Assembly (NCBI GenBank): GCA_023052935.1
Contig: CM041292.1
Location: forward strand, 85,451,169-85,515,168
DNA: 64,000 nucleotides
Origin: Piezodorus guildinii
Lineage: Eukaryota > Arthropoda > Insecta > Hemiptera > Pentatomidae
Direction: 5' to 3'
Below are positions 44,672 through 55,238 of this stretch, in pieces. Made by a program: the position numbers and the translations under genes. The notes beneath the pieces were generated by a model. That model had not been told where the DNA came from. It saw only the letters and a list, made by a program, of their open reading frames with translations, and did not search any database. Each line of letters begins with the position of its first letter. Within the stretch, counting starts at the first letter, position 1.

Positions 44672-45982
44672 ATGAGATATTTCCATCAAGTTATGTCCTC
44701 AAAAGCTACAAGTAAAAGATCTAGATCTGCAGGTTCAAACTCGTCTCCTACAAAACAGAGACCTCGCCGTGAAAATAATAAAAAAATGATTCCACCAGCG
44801 ACCGCTTCAGCTACCTCTTTAGGATCTGAACCACAGCCTAGCACATCATCACAAGGATTAACTGATGAATCGCCGTTTTTTACACCGAATCCATTTCAGA
44901 TCCTCCAAAATGAAAAAGAAACCATGGAATCTTCTCCTATACCCAGGGAACCACTACCTCCACCAATATTTCTTAAAAATATTAAAAATTTTCAACTGAT
45001 GTGTGTGCATTTAAACAAAGTAACTGATCCTAATAGTTATTCTTGTATAAGTAGAACCAGTGATACTAAAATATCCCCGACTACCGCCGAAAGCTACAGA
45101 AAAATAGTGAAATATCTGACTGAGACCAAAGCTGATTTTCATACCTATCAGTTGCGCCAGGAGAGAGCTTTAAGGGTTGTAATTAGAAACCTACACCCTT
45201 CGACACCAGTTACAGCTATCAAAGAAGAACTGACGGAGATAGGCTATAAAGTGCGGCAAGTGACCAATGTCCTAAAAGATAAAATTCCACTGCCTCTATT
45301 CTTCGTGGACTTGGAACCATCAGCAGGAGTTGAAAAAATTTACGACCTCAATAGGTTGTACTATACTAGTGTAAGAGTTGAGAAACCTTACACTAAGAAA
45401 GAAATAGTTCAGTGCCATAATTGTCAGGCATATGGTCATACGAGAACTTACTGTCACCACACACCACGCTGTGTGAAATGCGGAGAGCAACATAAATCAG
45501 AAGAATGTACACGATTAAGATCAACACCCGCTGTATGTGCTCTGTGCCTAGAGGACCACCCGGCTAACTACAAGGGATGTCAAATCTACAAGAACCTCAA
45601 AAGCAGATACCAAAAACCTCAGAATCTGGATGAAACAGCTGAACCGATCAGAAGCAGAAGACAACCTTCAAAAACAATTGATTCCAATGTAACATTTGCC
45701 CATCTACTTGGAGGTGGGAACCAGAACAAAGAGGCCCTGCCGGAACAACGCATACCTCAAAATCCTGAACCCCTTCCACAACCACCTATTCCTCAAAATT
45801 TACCCAACCCTCAAAAACCTCATCCGCATCAAATTTCTCATATTCCTCCTCCATCAAATGTCACAGACCTTACAAGTTTGATGACATCCTTCATCACTGA
45901 AATCAAATCTCTTGTTATGCCGCTAATATCACTACTTACTAATCTCGTATCAAATTTAATCCCTTCCTTAAAAAATCCTTAA
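44672..45982 (+). CDS. Jockey ORF1: Gag-like nucleic-acid-binding protein
   Basis: 436 aa. This class of protein binds element RNA and forms the ribonucleoprotein needed for retrotransposition. The first about 90 residues are Ser/Pro/Lys-rich and probably disordered. Residues about 165-235 (ALRVVIRNLHPSTPVTAIKE ... VEKPYTKKE) match the PRE_C2HC region typical of Jockey-type Gag. Three zinc knuckles follow from Cys248: CHNCQAYGHTRTYC, CVKCGEQHKSEEC and CALCLEDHPANYKGC. Next comes a Pro-rich stretch (about 350-395) and a hydrophobic tail. Start could be Met1 (44672) or Met8 (44693); neither has clear extra support. The stop TAA at 45980-45982 is followed at once by the ORF2 ATG in the same frame. 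Confidence 0.92.
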   Translation: MRYFHQVMSSKATSKRSRSAGSNSSPTKQRPRRENNKKMIPPATASATSLGSEPQPSTSSQGLTDESPFFTPNPFQILQNEKETMESSPIPREPLPPPIFLKNIKNFQLMCVHLNKVTDPNSYSCISRTSDTKISPTTAESYRKIVKYLTETKADFHTYQLRQERALRVVIRNLHPSTPVTAIKEELTEIGYKVRQVTNVLKDKIPLPLFFVDLEPSAGVEKIYDLNRLYYTSVRVEKPYTKKEIVQCHNCQAYGHTRTYCHHTPRCVKCGEQHKSEECTRLRSTPAVCALCLEDHPANYKGCQIYKNLKSRYQKPQNLDETAEPIRSRRQPSKTIDSNVTFAHLLGGGNQNKEALPEQRIPQNPEPLPQPPIPQNLPNPQKPHPHQISHIPPPSNVTDLTSLMTSFITEIKSLVMPLISLLTNLVSNLIPSLKNP

Positions 45983-48667
45983 ATGACTACACCTAACTCC
46001 TTGTCCATTCTCCTTTGGAATGCGAATGGTGTTAGAAATCACACTGACGAACTTACAGCTTTATTGCAAGACAAAAACGTTAATGTAGCACTTATTACTG
46101 AAACTAGACTAACCACTAAACAGTTCTTTAAAATACCTCAATACGTAACATACCGTACAGACCACCCAGACGGAAAAGCCCATGCCGGTACTGCTGTCAT
46201 TGTGCACCAGTCCCTCTCCCACCATATACTCCCAGTTCCCTCCTATGATTTCCTACAATGCACCGCCATAGTAATCAAGACTTTTTCTTTTCCGATCACC
46301 CTCGCATCAGCGTACTGCCCTCCTAAACATTCCATCTCCAACATTCTATTCGAATCCTTCCTCAATGCCTTAGGAAACCACTTCATTCTGGGTGCAGACA
46401 TGAATGCTAAGAACCAACAATGGGGTTCCAGATCCACGAATTGTCGTGGGCGGAATTTACAGTCTGCACTCAGCTCTAGACGTTTCAACCTCCTGCCTCC
46501 TGATTCCCCTACCTACTGGCCAACTGATCCTAACCGTAATCCTGACATCCTTGACTTCTTCATTCACAGCGGATTAGGCTCCCTAAACATGTCGGTGGCT
46601 CGCCTTGATGAACTGTCTTCTGACCATAGTCCATTGCTCCTTAAAGTATCCCTAATTCCTATTCCTAAACCCACCCCACCGTCATTTATCAGAGGACCAG
46701 TAAACTGGGACCTTTTTCGCCAAATCCTGACCAGTGATATTGACCTCAGAGTGAAACTCAAAACTCCAGATGACCTTGACGATGCCGTAAACTCCTTCAC
46801 CATCGCTATTCAACAAGCTGTTTGGACTGCCTCCTCTCCCAAGCACTCCCAGATAAGTCATAACCAAAATCATTTACCACAACACCTCATAGACCTCATC
46901 CGCACCAAACGCCGATCCAGATCCTTATGGCAACGCACCCGTCACCCCACAGATCGCCGCTCCTATAACTTTTATTGTAGACAATTAAAGAGGGAGTTGG
47001 CGACCTTCCGTTCCCAATCCTTTAGTTCCTTCCTTTCTTCTCTTTCGGCTTGTGACAATTCCCTGTGGAATGTCACCAAGAAAATTCTAAAATCCCACCA
47101 TATTTCCCATCCCCTTCGTCGTAGTAATGGTTCCTGGGCTGCGTCTGATGAAGACAAAGCCGAGGAACTTGCCAAATACGTTTCCCAAGTCTTCACACCT
47201 CATCCAGAATCCAATCCAAACCACACTTCAGTAGTGGAACAGTTCCTTCAGTCTCCAATCCCGCTTTCATTACCTCCTAAAGCAGTTAATCCCTCTGAGG
47301 TCAAGTATCTTCTCCGAAAACTTGCACTCCGTAAATCTCCTGGATACGATCTCCTCACTCCTCAGATTCTTAGACAGCTTCCATCTAAAGCCGTTATATA
47401 TCTTACATATATTTACAACTCCATTCTACGCACTACTCATTTTCCTCTCTTATGGAAACATTCCACAATAATTCTCTTCCTAAAACCAGGTAAACCTCCT
47501 AACACTACGACATCATATAGACCTATCAGCCTACTCCCAATCCTTTCAAAAATCTTTGAAAAAATCCTCCTCAAACGAATATTACCGTTATTAGAATCCT
47601 ACACTATTCCTTCCCATCAGTTTGGATTCCGTTCCCAACATTCAACCGTTCAGCAAGGGCTCCGAGTCGTTGACCATATTTCCTCTGCCCTTGAGAACAA
47701 GGAGTACTGCTCGGGTGCATTTCTGGACATAACGCAAGCATTTGACCGGGTGTGGCACCCGGGATTGCTCTTTAAGCTCAAAAACCATTTACCCCTATCC
47801 TTATACCTAGTCCTCCGATCCTATCTATCAAACCGCTCCTTCCGAGTTCGTTGTGGTGCAGAATATTCCAATTATTATCCAGTCGAATCCGGTGTTCCTC
47901 AGGGTAGTGTCCTTGGTCCTATCCTCTACAATATATACACGGCTGATATTCCTCTTTGCTCTAATACCTTCCTAGCAACGTACGCTGATGACACAGCTAT
48001 CCTATCCTCTCACTTAGATCCCGAAATTGCATCTACAGGCCTCCAAACACACCTTTCTCAAATTGAAGACTGGTGTAACAACTGGAGAATCAAAGTAAAT
48101 CAATCCAAATGCAGACATGTCACCTTTACCCTTCGAAGACAATCCTGCCCTCCAGTTCTCTTTAACTCCGTTCCGCTTCCTTTCTCCGACTCAGTCCGGT
48201 ATCTTGGCTTCCTTCTGGACAAAAGACTAACTTGGAACCCGCATACTAGACTTAAACGACAAGAACTTAATCGACGATTTGGACAATTATACAGACTACT
48301 GAACAGAAATTCTAAATTATCTATCGAGAACAAACTGCTAATATACAAGACAGTACTGAAACCTATCTGGACCTACGGACTTGAACTGTGGGGGACAGCT
48401 AAATTTTCTAACATCAAACGCATTCAATCCTTCCAATCAAAAGTCCTCCGAACAATAGTTAATGCTCCTTATTATGTATCCAACCATACCTTACACCGCG
48501 ACCTAAATATTCCATTTATTTTAGACCTTATACCATTAAAATTCTCTAAATTCCATCAGAATGTTATCCATCACCCTAATCCCCTAGCTCAATCCTTATC
48601 CAGCTCCACACATCCTTACCATCCTCCTAGAAGGTTGAAACGTCAGTGGCCTCGAGACCTCTTGTAA
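45983..48667 (+). CDS. Jockey ORF2: endonuclease-reverse transcriptase
   Basis: 894 aa, the usual length for this clade, with no stop or frameshift. Residues 1-225 form an APE-type endonuclease that nicks the target: WNANG (Asn13), ITETRL (Glu40), LGADMNAKNQQW (Asp139, Asn141) and SSDHSP (Asp214, His215) are all kept. Reverse transcriptase follows at about 440-720: YRPISLLPILSKIFEKILL, HQFGFRSQHSTVQQ, FLDITQAFDRVW (Asp582), SGVPQGSVLGPILYN, TYADDTAIL (Asp669, Asp670), and YLGFLLDKRLTWNPHTR. The C-terminal part (WTYGLELWGTA ... RRLKRQWPRDLL) has no RNase H, as expected for Jockey. Translation must depend on reinitiation after, or readthrough of, the single TAA that separates it from ORF1. Confidence 0.95.
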   Translation: MTTPNSLSILLWNANGVRNHTDELTALLQDKNVNVALITETRLTTKQFFKIPQYVTYRTDHPDGKAHAGTAVIVHQSLSHHILPVPSYDFLQCTAIVIKTFSFPITLASAYCPPKHSISNILFESFLNALGNHFILGADMNAKNQQWGSRSTNCRGRNLQSALSSRRFNLLPPDSPTYWPTDPNRNPDILDFFIHSGLGSLNMSVARLDELSSDHSPLLLKVSLIPIPKPTPPSFIRGPVNWDLFRQILTSDIDLRVKLKTPDDLDDAVNSFTIAIQQAVWTASSPKHSQISHNQNHLPQHLIDLIRTKRRSRSLWQRTRHPTDRRSYNFYCRQLKRELATFRSQSFSSFLSSLSACDNSLWNVTKKILKSHHISHPLRRSNGSWAASDEDKAEELAKYVSQVFTPHPESNPNHTSVVEQFLQSPIPLSLPPKAVNPSEVKYLLRKLALRKSPGYDLLTPQILRQLPSKAVIYLTYIYNSILRTTHFPLLWKHSTIILFLKPGKPPNTTTSYRPISLLPILSKIFEKILLKRILPLLESYTIPSHQFGFRSQHSTVQQGLRVVDHISSALENKEYCSGAFLDITQAFDRVWHPGLLFKLKNHLPLSLYLVLRSYLSNRSFRVRCGAEYSNYYPVESGVPQGSVLGPILYNIYTADIPLCSNTFLATYADDTAILSSHLDPEIASTGLQTHLSQIEDWCNNWRIKVNQSKCRHVTFTLRRQSCPPVLFNSVPLPFSDSVRYLGFLLDKRLTWNPHTRLKRQELNRRFGQLYRLLNRNSKLSIENKLLIYKTVLKPIWTYGLELWGTAKFSNIKRIQSFQSKVLRTIVNAPYYVSNHTLHRDLNIPFILDLIPLKFSKFHQNVIHHPNPLAQSLSSSTHPYHPPRRLKRQWPRDLL

Positions 48668-48942
48668 AATGTATATTGGAGTTCTAGCATTGGCTAGATT
48701 CTCCACTCACGTGCTGTATGCTTGTGAATTGTATATAGGTATGAGTGACTTTTGTATATATTTTTATTGATTTTGTTTTGTATTTATTTATATTGTATTA
48801 TTATTATACAAATTTATTGTTTTGTATATATCGTGTGAATGCAGTATGAATGTTGTACTTTATCCCTATTAAAAATGTCCTAAATTGGACAGATTGTAAT
48901 ATTGTTCAATAAAGAATTGTTTCTAAAAAAAAAAAAAAAAAA
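48668..48942 (+). terminator. Jockey 3'UTR, polyadenylation signal and A-tail
   Basis: AATAAA at 48908-48913 lies 11 bp before the A-run (about 48925-48942). The segment GGACAGATTGTAATATTGTT is shared with the truncated copies and is probably part of the region recognised for reverse transcription. Confidence 0.85.
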
Positions 48943-48953
48943 ATTTTTAAACA
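48943..48953. repeat. Target-site duplication, right copy
   Basis: ATTTTTAAACA; partner of 44304-44314. Confidence 0.85.
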
Positions 48954-48983
48954 TCATCCTTTCTTTTTTAATTTTATTTTGTT

Positions 48984-49006
48984 ATTTTTTTTTTTGGGGG
49001 GGGGGG
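48984..49006. repeat. T12-G11 homopolymer pair
   Basis: A T-run followed directly by 11 G residues; the only long G-run in the window. Confidence 0.9.
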
Positions 49007-49229
49007 AAATGTATAGTAAATATAAAAACACTTTCTGTTTATAAATATTTTAAATCATATTTTGATCTTACAGTGTTGATTTTTGTGTTCCATAGTCCTG
49101 TTTTTGCAGGTAACTAAAAATAAAAATGTCATCCGTCTTCATTGTCCCGCAAGTAAAATCCAAAATAGAAAGCCACACAGAATATGATTTAGTATTCAGT
49201 AGGCAAAAGGAACTGAATACGACAAAAGC

Positions 49230-49520
49230 TGGACATCATCCATTGAGTTCCGGACGTCAAAAAGGAAGAGACGCCGGGACACAATGGTAACTCCGTGTGT
49301 GGGAACCGGAGGGACAGGTGGTGTCCGCTGAAGAGTGGTCCGAGGTAATCCTGTTTGTCCCTCGCTGGCAGATTAGTTCAAAGCCGGGGGTCTTCTGGGC
49401 CGTCATGTCTACCTCCAATTAGGGATTTTCTCTAAATACCTTCAAGTCGCTCCTAGCACACCTTTCGGCCCCTTCAAAGCTCACTTTTCGGTCGGTTAAC
49501 TTCCAATAGGATCCCCTTAA
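49230..49520. other. GC-rich island, unassigned
   Basis: About 290 bp GC-rich (GAGACGCCGGGACACAATGG, AACCGGAGGGACAGGTGGTG). No open frame I recognise and no partner in the window. Candidate regulatory element. Confidence 0.35.
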
Positions 49521-49589
49521 TATGTAAACAGCAAAGGTCCTGCAAATTCAATGTTGGTACAAGAAACGAAACAAGGCAACATTTCAGTG

Positions 49590-49950
49590 TATATACATAC
49601 ATTACTAGACTTTAAATTAGTGAAAATGTCTGAATTCAATTTTTCAACGAAAATTCACGTTTTTTGGTCCCCTGAATTCAAATAACCTATTCGAGCCAAA
49701 AGGTTTATGTGTTCGTGGTAAGTCTATCACGAATACTATCAATCGTTAATACGAAACTGAAATTTTATATTTAAGAAATTAAAGGCCCCAAATGTTGCGC
49801 TAACTTCACCAAAATCGGCTAACCGGAAGTGCAACTTTATACCTGTACATTTTTACGATATTCTCGAAAACGGATCGAATGATTTTGATAAAACGTGCTA
49901 TGTCGATGTAAACTTCAATAAGCTTTAATATCATGTTATTGTATAAATGT
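49590..49950 (+). repeat. Unclassified interspersed repeat C, copy 3
   Basis: A TTCAACGAAAATTCACGTTT-type block, a GTGTTCGTGGTAAGTCTATC-type block and a GATTTTGATAAAAC-type block match copy 1 at 4290 in order. Diverged; AT-rich DNA follows to about 50410 with nothing recognised. Confidence 0.5.
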
Positions 49951-50417
49951 TATACTTGATCAATATTAAATATTATAATTGTCCTAATAAGAACAGATTA
50001 TAATGTTCAATTAAAAGAATTAAATCTAAAAATAAAAAAAAATTCAATCTTTCAATTTGATTGAAATAGTCTGTAAGCTCTTGAATGCCAATATTTTATT
50101 TTTTTAAAGTACCTTTAATTTTGTAGATGAAGAATGAAATTAGAATCTGTCTTCAAATTATAATTTTATTTGTTTTACACAAAAGTAGTTAAAAGGTGAA
50201 GAAAATTAGTGAGACCGAAGTCAAAATGTCTACTCCAAGTATTCAACACGTATGTATAACACGGAGGTTATGATAATCATATCACAGTAAGATGTTCATT
50301 AAGGCTTGACATGTTTCAATTGTTTTCTTTTTTTTTAATTTACAAGAATTGAACAAATGCCTTTGGAACTTATTTGTATGTTTGCTTTACCAAATTTGAG
50401 GATATAAATTTATCATC

Positions 50418-50535
50418 GGGCCACCTGTGGTGTAGTGGCTTACATAACAGCCTCATAGGTTCCTAGGATTTTTTGATGGGAGTAAAAATAACGCAGTACA
50501 GTTGACTAGTGCTCTATCCACTAGATAACGCCGCT
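50418..50535. repeat. SINE1 head facing a SINE2 head
   Basis: 50418-50500 on the plus strand is a SINE1 start (GGCCACCTGTGGTGTAGTGG, then TCCTAGGATTTTTTGATGGG). It is followed at once at 50503-50533 by the reverse complement of the SINE2 A-box head (GTGCTCTATCCACTAGATAA). Two heads meet tail-less. Confidence 0.7.
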
Positions 50536-50539
50536 ATAA

Positions 50540-51295
50540 ATTGTTATATCCTAATATGATTATTTGAAAATAATAAACTATTTTATAATTAAAAGTCAAA
50601 CAGCAAGTCTTAATGAAAGAAGAAAAGCGCGGTTTGCGCTTTGGGTGATACATATTTTTTTTCAGACACAACACTAAGAATCAAAAGTTTTACAATCTAT
50701 ATTATTTGATTATTATAATTCGAAGAGTTTCCTAAATTATTTAAAATGCATCTATTAGCAGGTTTCAGCCACACCGAGCCGATAATTAGATTTGTTGTAT
50801 TATTTTCCCGTATCCTGGGACTTAGAACGTTAAAAGTAGGAAAGTGCTAGATTTTAGCAAATAAATTTGATTTTTTACCACTGAGCGCTCACCAATAGTG
50901 TCGAAAAATTAATTATTTTTTGTAATTTTGCCGGTAATCTGGGACCCTAAATGTTTAATATGGACCAGTTTCAGAATTTCGTCCACCTAAATCGGTCTTT
51001 TTTTTACACTGTGCGTCGATAAAAACAATGAAGAAAATAATATGCGTTTACAATTCATAATCTTTAAAAAAAAAAAATAATTCATAAATAAAATAAAGTA
51101 AAACTTATGTTACATGCAGTCACTCTGAACCGTATTACTCAGCAATAGTAATACTAAACGACATATGGGCAACCGCACGAAATCCATTCTCACGGATAGA
51201 TATAAACGGTTCGAAGGGTAAAATGCTGATATTTGGCGACAATAAATCTGTAGGTTTCTGTTGGAACAGCTGATGCCCTGAGCAAATAGGGAAAT
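50540..51295. other. AT-rich non-coding DNA
   Basis: No gene or repeat recognised. Confidence 0.4.
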
Positions 51296-51299
51296 CATT

Positions 51300-51560
51300 G
51301 CGGTCTCCTAGGAGAGATCCCCTCAGTGTCTGTTAGCGTTAATGTAAACTCCAATCATATTTCACTGGCCGCATTAACAGGACAATGGTTAGGCCACCTC
51401 AGCGGCAGTTAAGAAGCTGTGTCAACAATCCTCTGGGAAATAATAGCTGTAACAGGGATGAGAGGGAAGGATGACAGATGCACCTACATATGTAGCCAGG
51501 TGTAGGATCGCACAATGGAATATTGTGACAACTACAGTCACCAACACTCCACGTTCTTAG
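51300..51560. other. GC-richer patch, unassigned
   Basis: GGCCACCTCAGCGGCAGTTAAG, in part, and neighbours; no recognisable coding frame. Possible conserved non-coding element. Confidence 0.3.
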
Positions 51561-51839
51561 GCTAATCTTATTATTTCTATAAATAACAATGCTCCGCTGA
51601 TGTCGATGTGGATCTTCGCCCGAGGAACAGTGTCAACGGTCTTAGAACAAGCAGTTAGATACATGTAAAGTCTGAGTTTGTATTGTGATGGTGTATATTA
51701 GTCTATAAATGATGATGCATATCATAAGTTTGCAAGAAGGTAAATTTGGAAAAATTTTCAGGAGGAAAATAGTCCGGGTTGCGATCAAAGAAAGAAAAAC
51801 AATGAAATAATACATAACAATTTATTTTCTCATAATTTC

Positions 51840-52020
51840 TCTTGATGCTTTGAAAAATGGTCCAAGAGACTGAAACGTTGTTGTAGGGTATAAAAGTTAA
51901 TAAAAAAAAATATATCAAAAACTTCTTTTGTGAAACGGCCAAATATATATCTTGCTATAACTATTTATTGTTTTGTCTACGTTTCTATTCACATTGTAGG
52001 TCTTCATGAGAACTTCTGTA
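51840..52020. repeat. Pair of degenerate hammerhead-like motifs in opposite orientation
   Basis: At 51846-51880 the plus strand reads CTTTGAAAAATGGTCC...GACTGAAACGTTG. At 51970-52015 the minus strand reads CATGAAGACCTACAATGTGA then ATAGAAACGTAG. Both resemble the Penelope-type motif at 35990 but have lost core bases. Confidence 0.35.
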
Positions 52021-52639
52021 GGAAAGACAGGTAGGAAAACATGTAAATTTCTCTATCACTAAGAAAAAACAACAGATCGTGCATATCTATATCGATAATG
52101 TATTGTACAATCCAAGGCAGGAAGAAATTGAGTGTGCCAATGGATGTGCGGATTGATGAAATATAAGTAAATAAAGGAAGAAATAACCAGTTCAGAACCT
52201 AAGCGGTCGCATACTAAGCAGGTTCCTTAAATCACACTAGTGTATCAATTGAGAAGTCAAAATTTAAAGCAGATGTCTAGACCCTATCACCAACTTTTGG
52301 TTTATTATTTTCAATGAAAAACAAAACAAATAAAAAACAAAATTACTCATGCTCAAAATTTGAGAACTTTCGTTTCAAGATGCGTAGAATCCGAATAACG
52401 AATACAAAAAAATTCGTTTGTCCGCAGTCCGCCGTCCGCGGCAAATATCCGAAACTACTGGACAAATTTTTTTGAAATTCGCCAAAAAATATGCGCTCAT
52501 AACTCAGTTATTTTTGAATATGGAGAAAAATATATAGGGAGTTTTACAATCAGTAAAGAGCAATAAAAAAAATAAAATAAAAATAAAAAATTAATAAACA
52601 AAATAAAAAATATGTATATTCAAGTTGCAAATTATTATA

Positions 52640-53538
52640 TTGGGTTGATGCAAAATTAATGCAGGTTTTTAGTAGGTATTGTAAATACGCCATATCTTTA
52701 CTTTAACCATATATATTTAATCAAAATAATTTCCATCTGAATCAATGCACTTTTGCCAACGTTCAACAAGCTTTCTTATTCCACCAGAAAAAAAATCCGA
52801 ATCCCTGGACTCAATGAAATCACGAAAAGAATTTTCAATGTCGTCCTGGTTTTGAAAATTTTTCTCCCTCAAAAAGTTGTCCAGATGCCTTAAAAAGTGG
52901 AAGTCTGTAGGAGAGAGGTCAGGTGAATAAGGCGGATGTTGGAGAACTTCGTAGCCCAACTCGTGCAGTCGTCGAAGCGTTGGTTGTGCAACGTGTGGTC
53001 TGGCGTTATCGTGGAGCAGGATCGGCCCCTTCCGATTCATCAATGCTGGGCAAAGACGTTGCAATTTTTGAGTTCCGAGTTCCGCCGCCATTTCTCGTGT
53101 GGTTTTGGTTGGGTCTTCTTCCACTTTTGACCTCAGCTGGTCGTTGTCCAGAGCAAGATGACGGCCCCGACCTTCCTTGTCTTCGAGGTCGAAATCTCCT
53201 CTGCGAAACTTCTGGAACCAACGCTGCACCGTGCACTCATTAATAGCCCCCTGACCCCACACTTCATTAATATTACGAGCTGTTTGCGCAGCGCTGCGCC
53301 CTAATTTAAATTCGTAAAAATAAATTTGACGAAAATCGCACTTTGACATTTTCGATTCAAGACCTTTGAACACACTGAACAAAACGATTTTACTAAACAA
53401 ATTCATGGTGAAAGAGAGGGTATTAGATAAGGTTTGTTTTGGTATAATAATGATCAATGTTAGGATTAGCTTTGTTTACACAATTGGAATTAAGATATTG
53501 CAATAGAGGAAACCTGCATTAATTTTGCATCAACCCAA
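52640..53538 (-). mobile_element. Mariner transposon, internally deleted, perfect TIRs
   Basis: 899 bp between perfect 29-bp terminal inverted repeats (52640-52668 and 53510-53538, starting TTGGGTTGATGCAAAATTAA). Flanked by TA on both sides (52638-52639 and 53539-53540), as for all mariners. Full elements are about 1.3 kb, so some 400 bp is missing from the transposase gene. Undamaged ends mean it could still be moved by a transposase from another copy. Confidence 0.95.
52717..53349 (-). pseudogene. Mariner transposase with in-frame catalytic deletion
   Basis: Open frame of 210 codons against about 345 for intact mariner transposase. N-terminus MSKCDFRQIYFYEFKLGRSA with the first helix-turn-helix and VQRWFQKFRRGDFDLEDKEG with the second are kept (residues 1-90). 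Residue about 92 (REMAAELG) is then joined to TQKLQRLCPALMNRKGP, so the first catalytic block (W-x-x-x-D-E) is lost. The second and third aspartates remain in LLHDNARPHVA and HPPYSPDLSPTDFHFL, and the C-terminus RWQKCIDSDGNYFD is complete. The junction at about 53070-53086 holds a direct repeat GAGTTCC-GAGTTCC. The start at 53349 was chosen because homology begins there; the frame is open 36 codons further upstream. It can bind DNA in principle but cannot cut. Confidence 0.92.
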
Positions 53539-54239
53539 TAGATGTAATTCCACGAAAAAATCGGTTATAATTGAAGATATAGAAAAATCTAAAAGATTTT
53601 CGAGATCACGACTAAGCGATGAATAAAGAGAAAAAAAAAATTTAAAAATCATCTGATACGGTCAATCCACGACTTATAAGAGATGTTATTCCCTGATTAC
53701 TCGGTTATTATTGATAATAAAAATAAAATGTAAGGTGTTCTGGAATAAGGAAATTTTATTTGAATGAAAATCGAAAGAAAAGAAAAGGAAATAGTAACGC
53801 AGTCCTGTATAAATGCTTTTGGTTTATTATTTTCAATCGACCAAAAACAAAAAAAAATTACCCCTGCTCAAAATTTGTGAGCTTAAATTTCAAGATGCCT
53901 AGAATCCGAATAACGAATAAAAAAAAAATCCATTAGTCCTAATTAATAAATAAATTAATAACTAAACATTTTTTTTTTTGCTTTTAGTGCCGTTTGATAG
54001 AGAATTACATTTTTGACAAAATGAACCATTGAAATTGGTGAGATATTGCGTTTTGAAATCAGCGGCAGTGATATGATATTATCCTTTGAATTATTGATTT
54101 TCATATTACTTGTACTTAATTAATACCTATATAAACAGTTATACCATAATATTGTTATTTGGAAATAATTAACCATTGTGTAATAATTTGCAGCGTTTTT
54201 CTAATTATAAGAGTTAAATAAGGCAATAGAAGTTGTCAC

Positions 54240-54855
54240 ATTTGAGAATTTTTAAAAACCCAAATATTTCCAAGCGGTAGGTACTAGAGGTAAATGTATA
54301 TTTTCCATTAAATTTCTGTTTAAGAACAGGTGTCACATTTTTTATCCTTTCAACACTAACAGAGCTAGAGCATGTCAAACCAAAGGTGACAAAAACGTTA
54401 TAGAATAATAAAAAAAAAACTTGTTTTTCTGATTGAAATCAATGAAATTTATATACTCCCTTCCTAGTTATATATCCAAAATACATATCCTTGTCAAAAG
54501 AAAAACTTCTAGAAAGAAATTTTTCTACCTTACATTCCCTCCTGATAAAGAACCCTCCCTGATGATCTTCTACAATTTGTGTTGAAACATTGTCCAAACA
54601 ATATATTTAGACTGTTTCATTGTTATTCATTATTTAAGAGTAACCCGGACTATTTTCCTGAATCTCCCAACTAATAAAATTTATCAGAAAAATATTTCCT
54701 TCCCACTCTAAAGTGACTAGTAAACTTCAGAAAAATTGTTATGTCAAAAATAATGGAAGTCTAAAGAATATCTCGTTTACATAGGCTTATTTGGAGTTGT
54801 TACGGACGTTGTACTTTGTTTTTTTTCTTGCCTCATCCTTTTCTCCTGAAAAACG
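54240..54855. other. AT-rich non-coding DNA
   Basis: Nothing recognised between repeat A and the R2-like element. Confidence 0.4.
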
Positions 54856-55238
54856 TAAAGACCCACCTCTAGAACTAACACCTCTGTCGCAAATGTGGCA
54901 GTGAGTCTGAAACACCAGCCCATGTGCTGGGAAATTGCCCCAACTACTCCCTCCTCATCACGCGTCGGCACCACAGGGTTAAGAACGAGTTAGCAAAACT
55001 CCTCAGAGAAAAAGATTTCACCTGTTTTCACGAGGTCTACTACATTACTACGGACGGATCAGTTAGGTACGCAGACATCGTTGCATTCCCGAAGAACGGA
55101 ACTTCTGCAATGATCCTGGACCCTACCGTTCGATATGAGACTAATGACCTCGATCAAGCAGGTGTAGTGGAAAGGGAGAAGAGAGCAATCTACGAGAAAT
55201 GAATCCCTTTCTTAAAAGAAAAGTTCCGCGAGACATTT

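Larger units (their letters stand above)
44315..48942 (+). mobile_element. Full-length Jockey-clade non-LTR retrotransposon
   Basis: 4,628 bp including tail. Begins GGAGAACAGCTGATGCGCTC directly after the left duplication. It contains a 5'UTR with a 32-T run (44635-44666), ORF1 (44672-45982), ORF2 (45983-48667), a 275-bp 3'UTR, AATAAA at 48908-48913 and an A-tail up to 48942. Both ORFs are open over their whole length, and matched target duplications show that both ends are present. It is therefore a candidate active element and a source for truncated copies such as 26391-26983. Confidence 0.92.
52280..54235 (-). repeat. Unclassified repeat A, copy 3, interrupted by a mariner
   Basis: Reverse complement of 15395-16655. 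Blocks: TTTTGGTTTATTATTTTCAA (52297 and again at 53820), AGATGCGTAGAATCCGAATA, CGAAACTACTGGAC, CTCGGTTATTATTGATAATA, GATATTGCGTTTTGAAATC. The 52640-53538 mariner splits it at a TA. Confidence 0.75.

Noticed and set aside
52923..53243. 106-codon plus-strand frame in the mariner
   Set aside because: Antisense to the transposase coding strand; no family resemblance.
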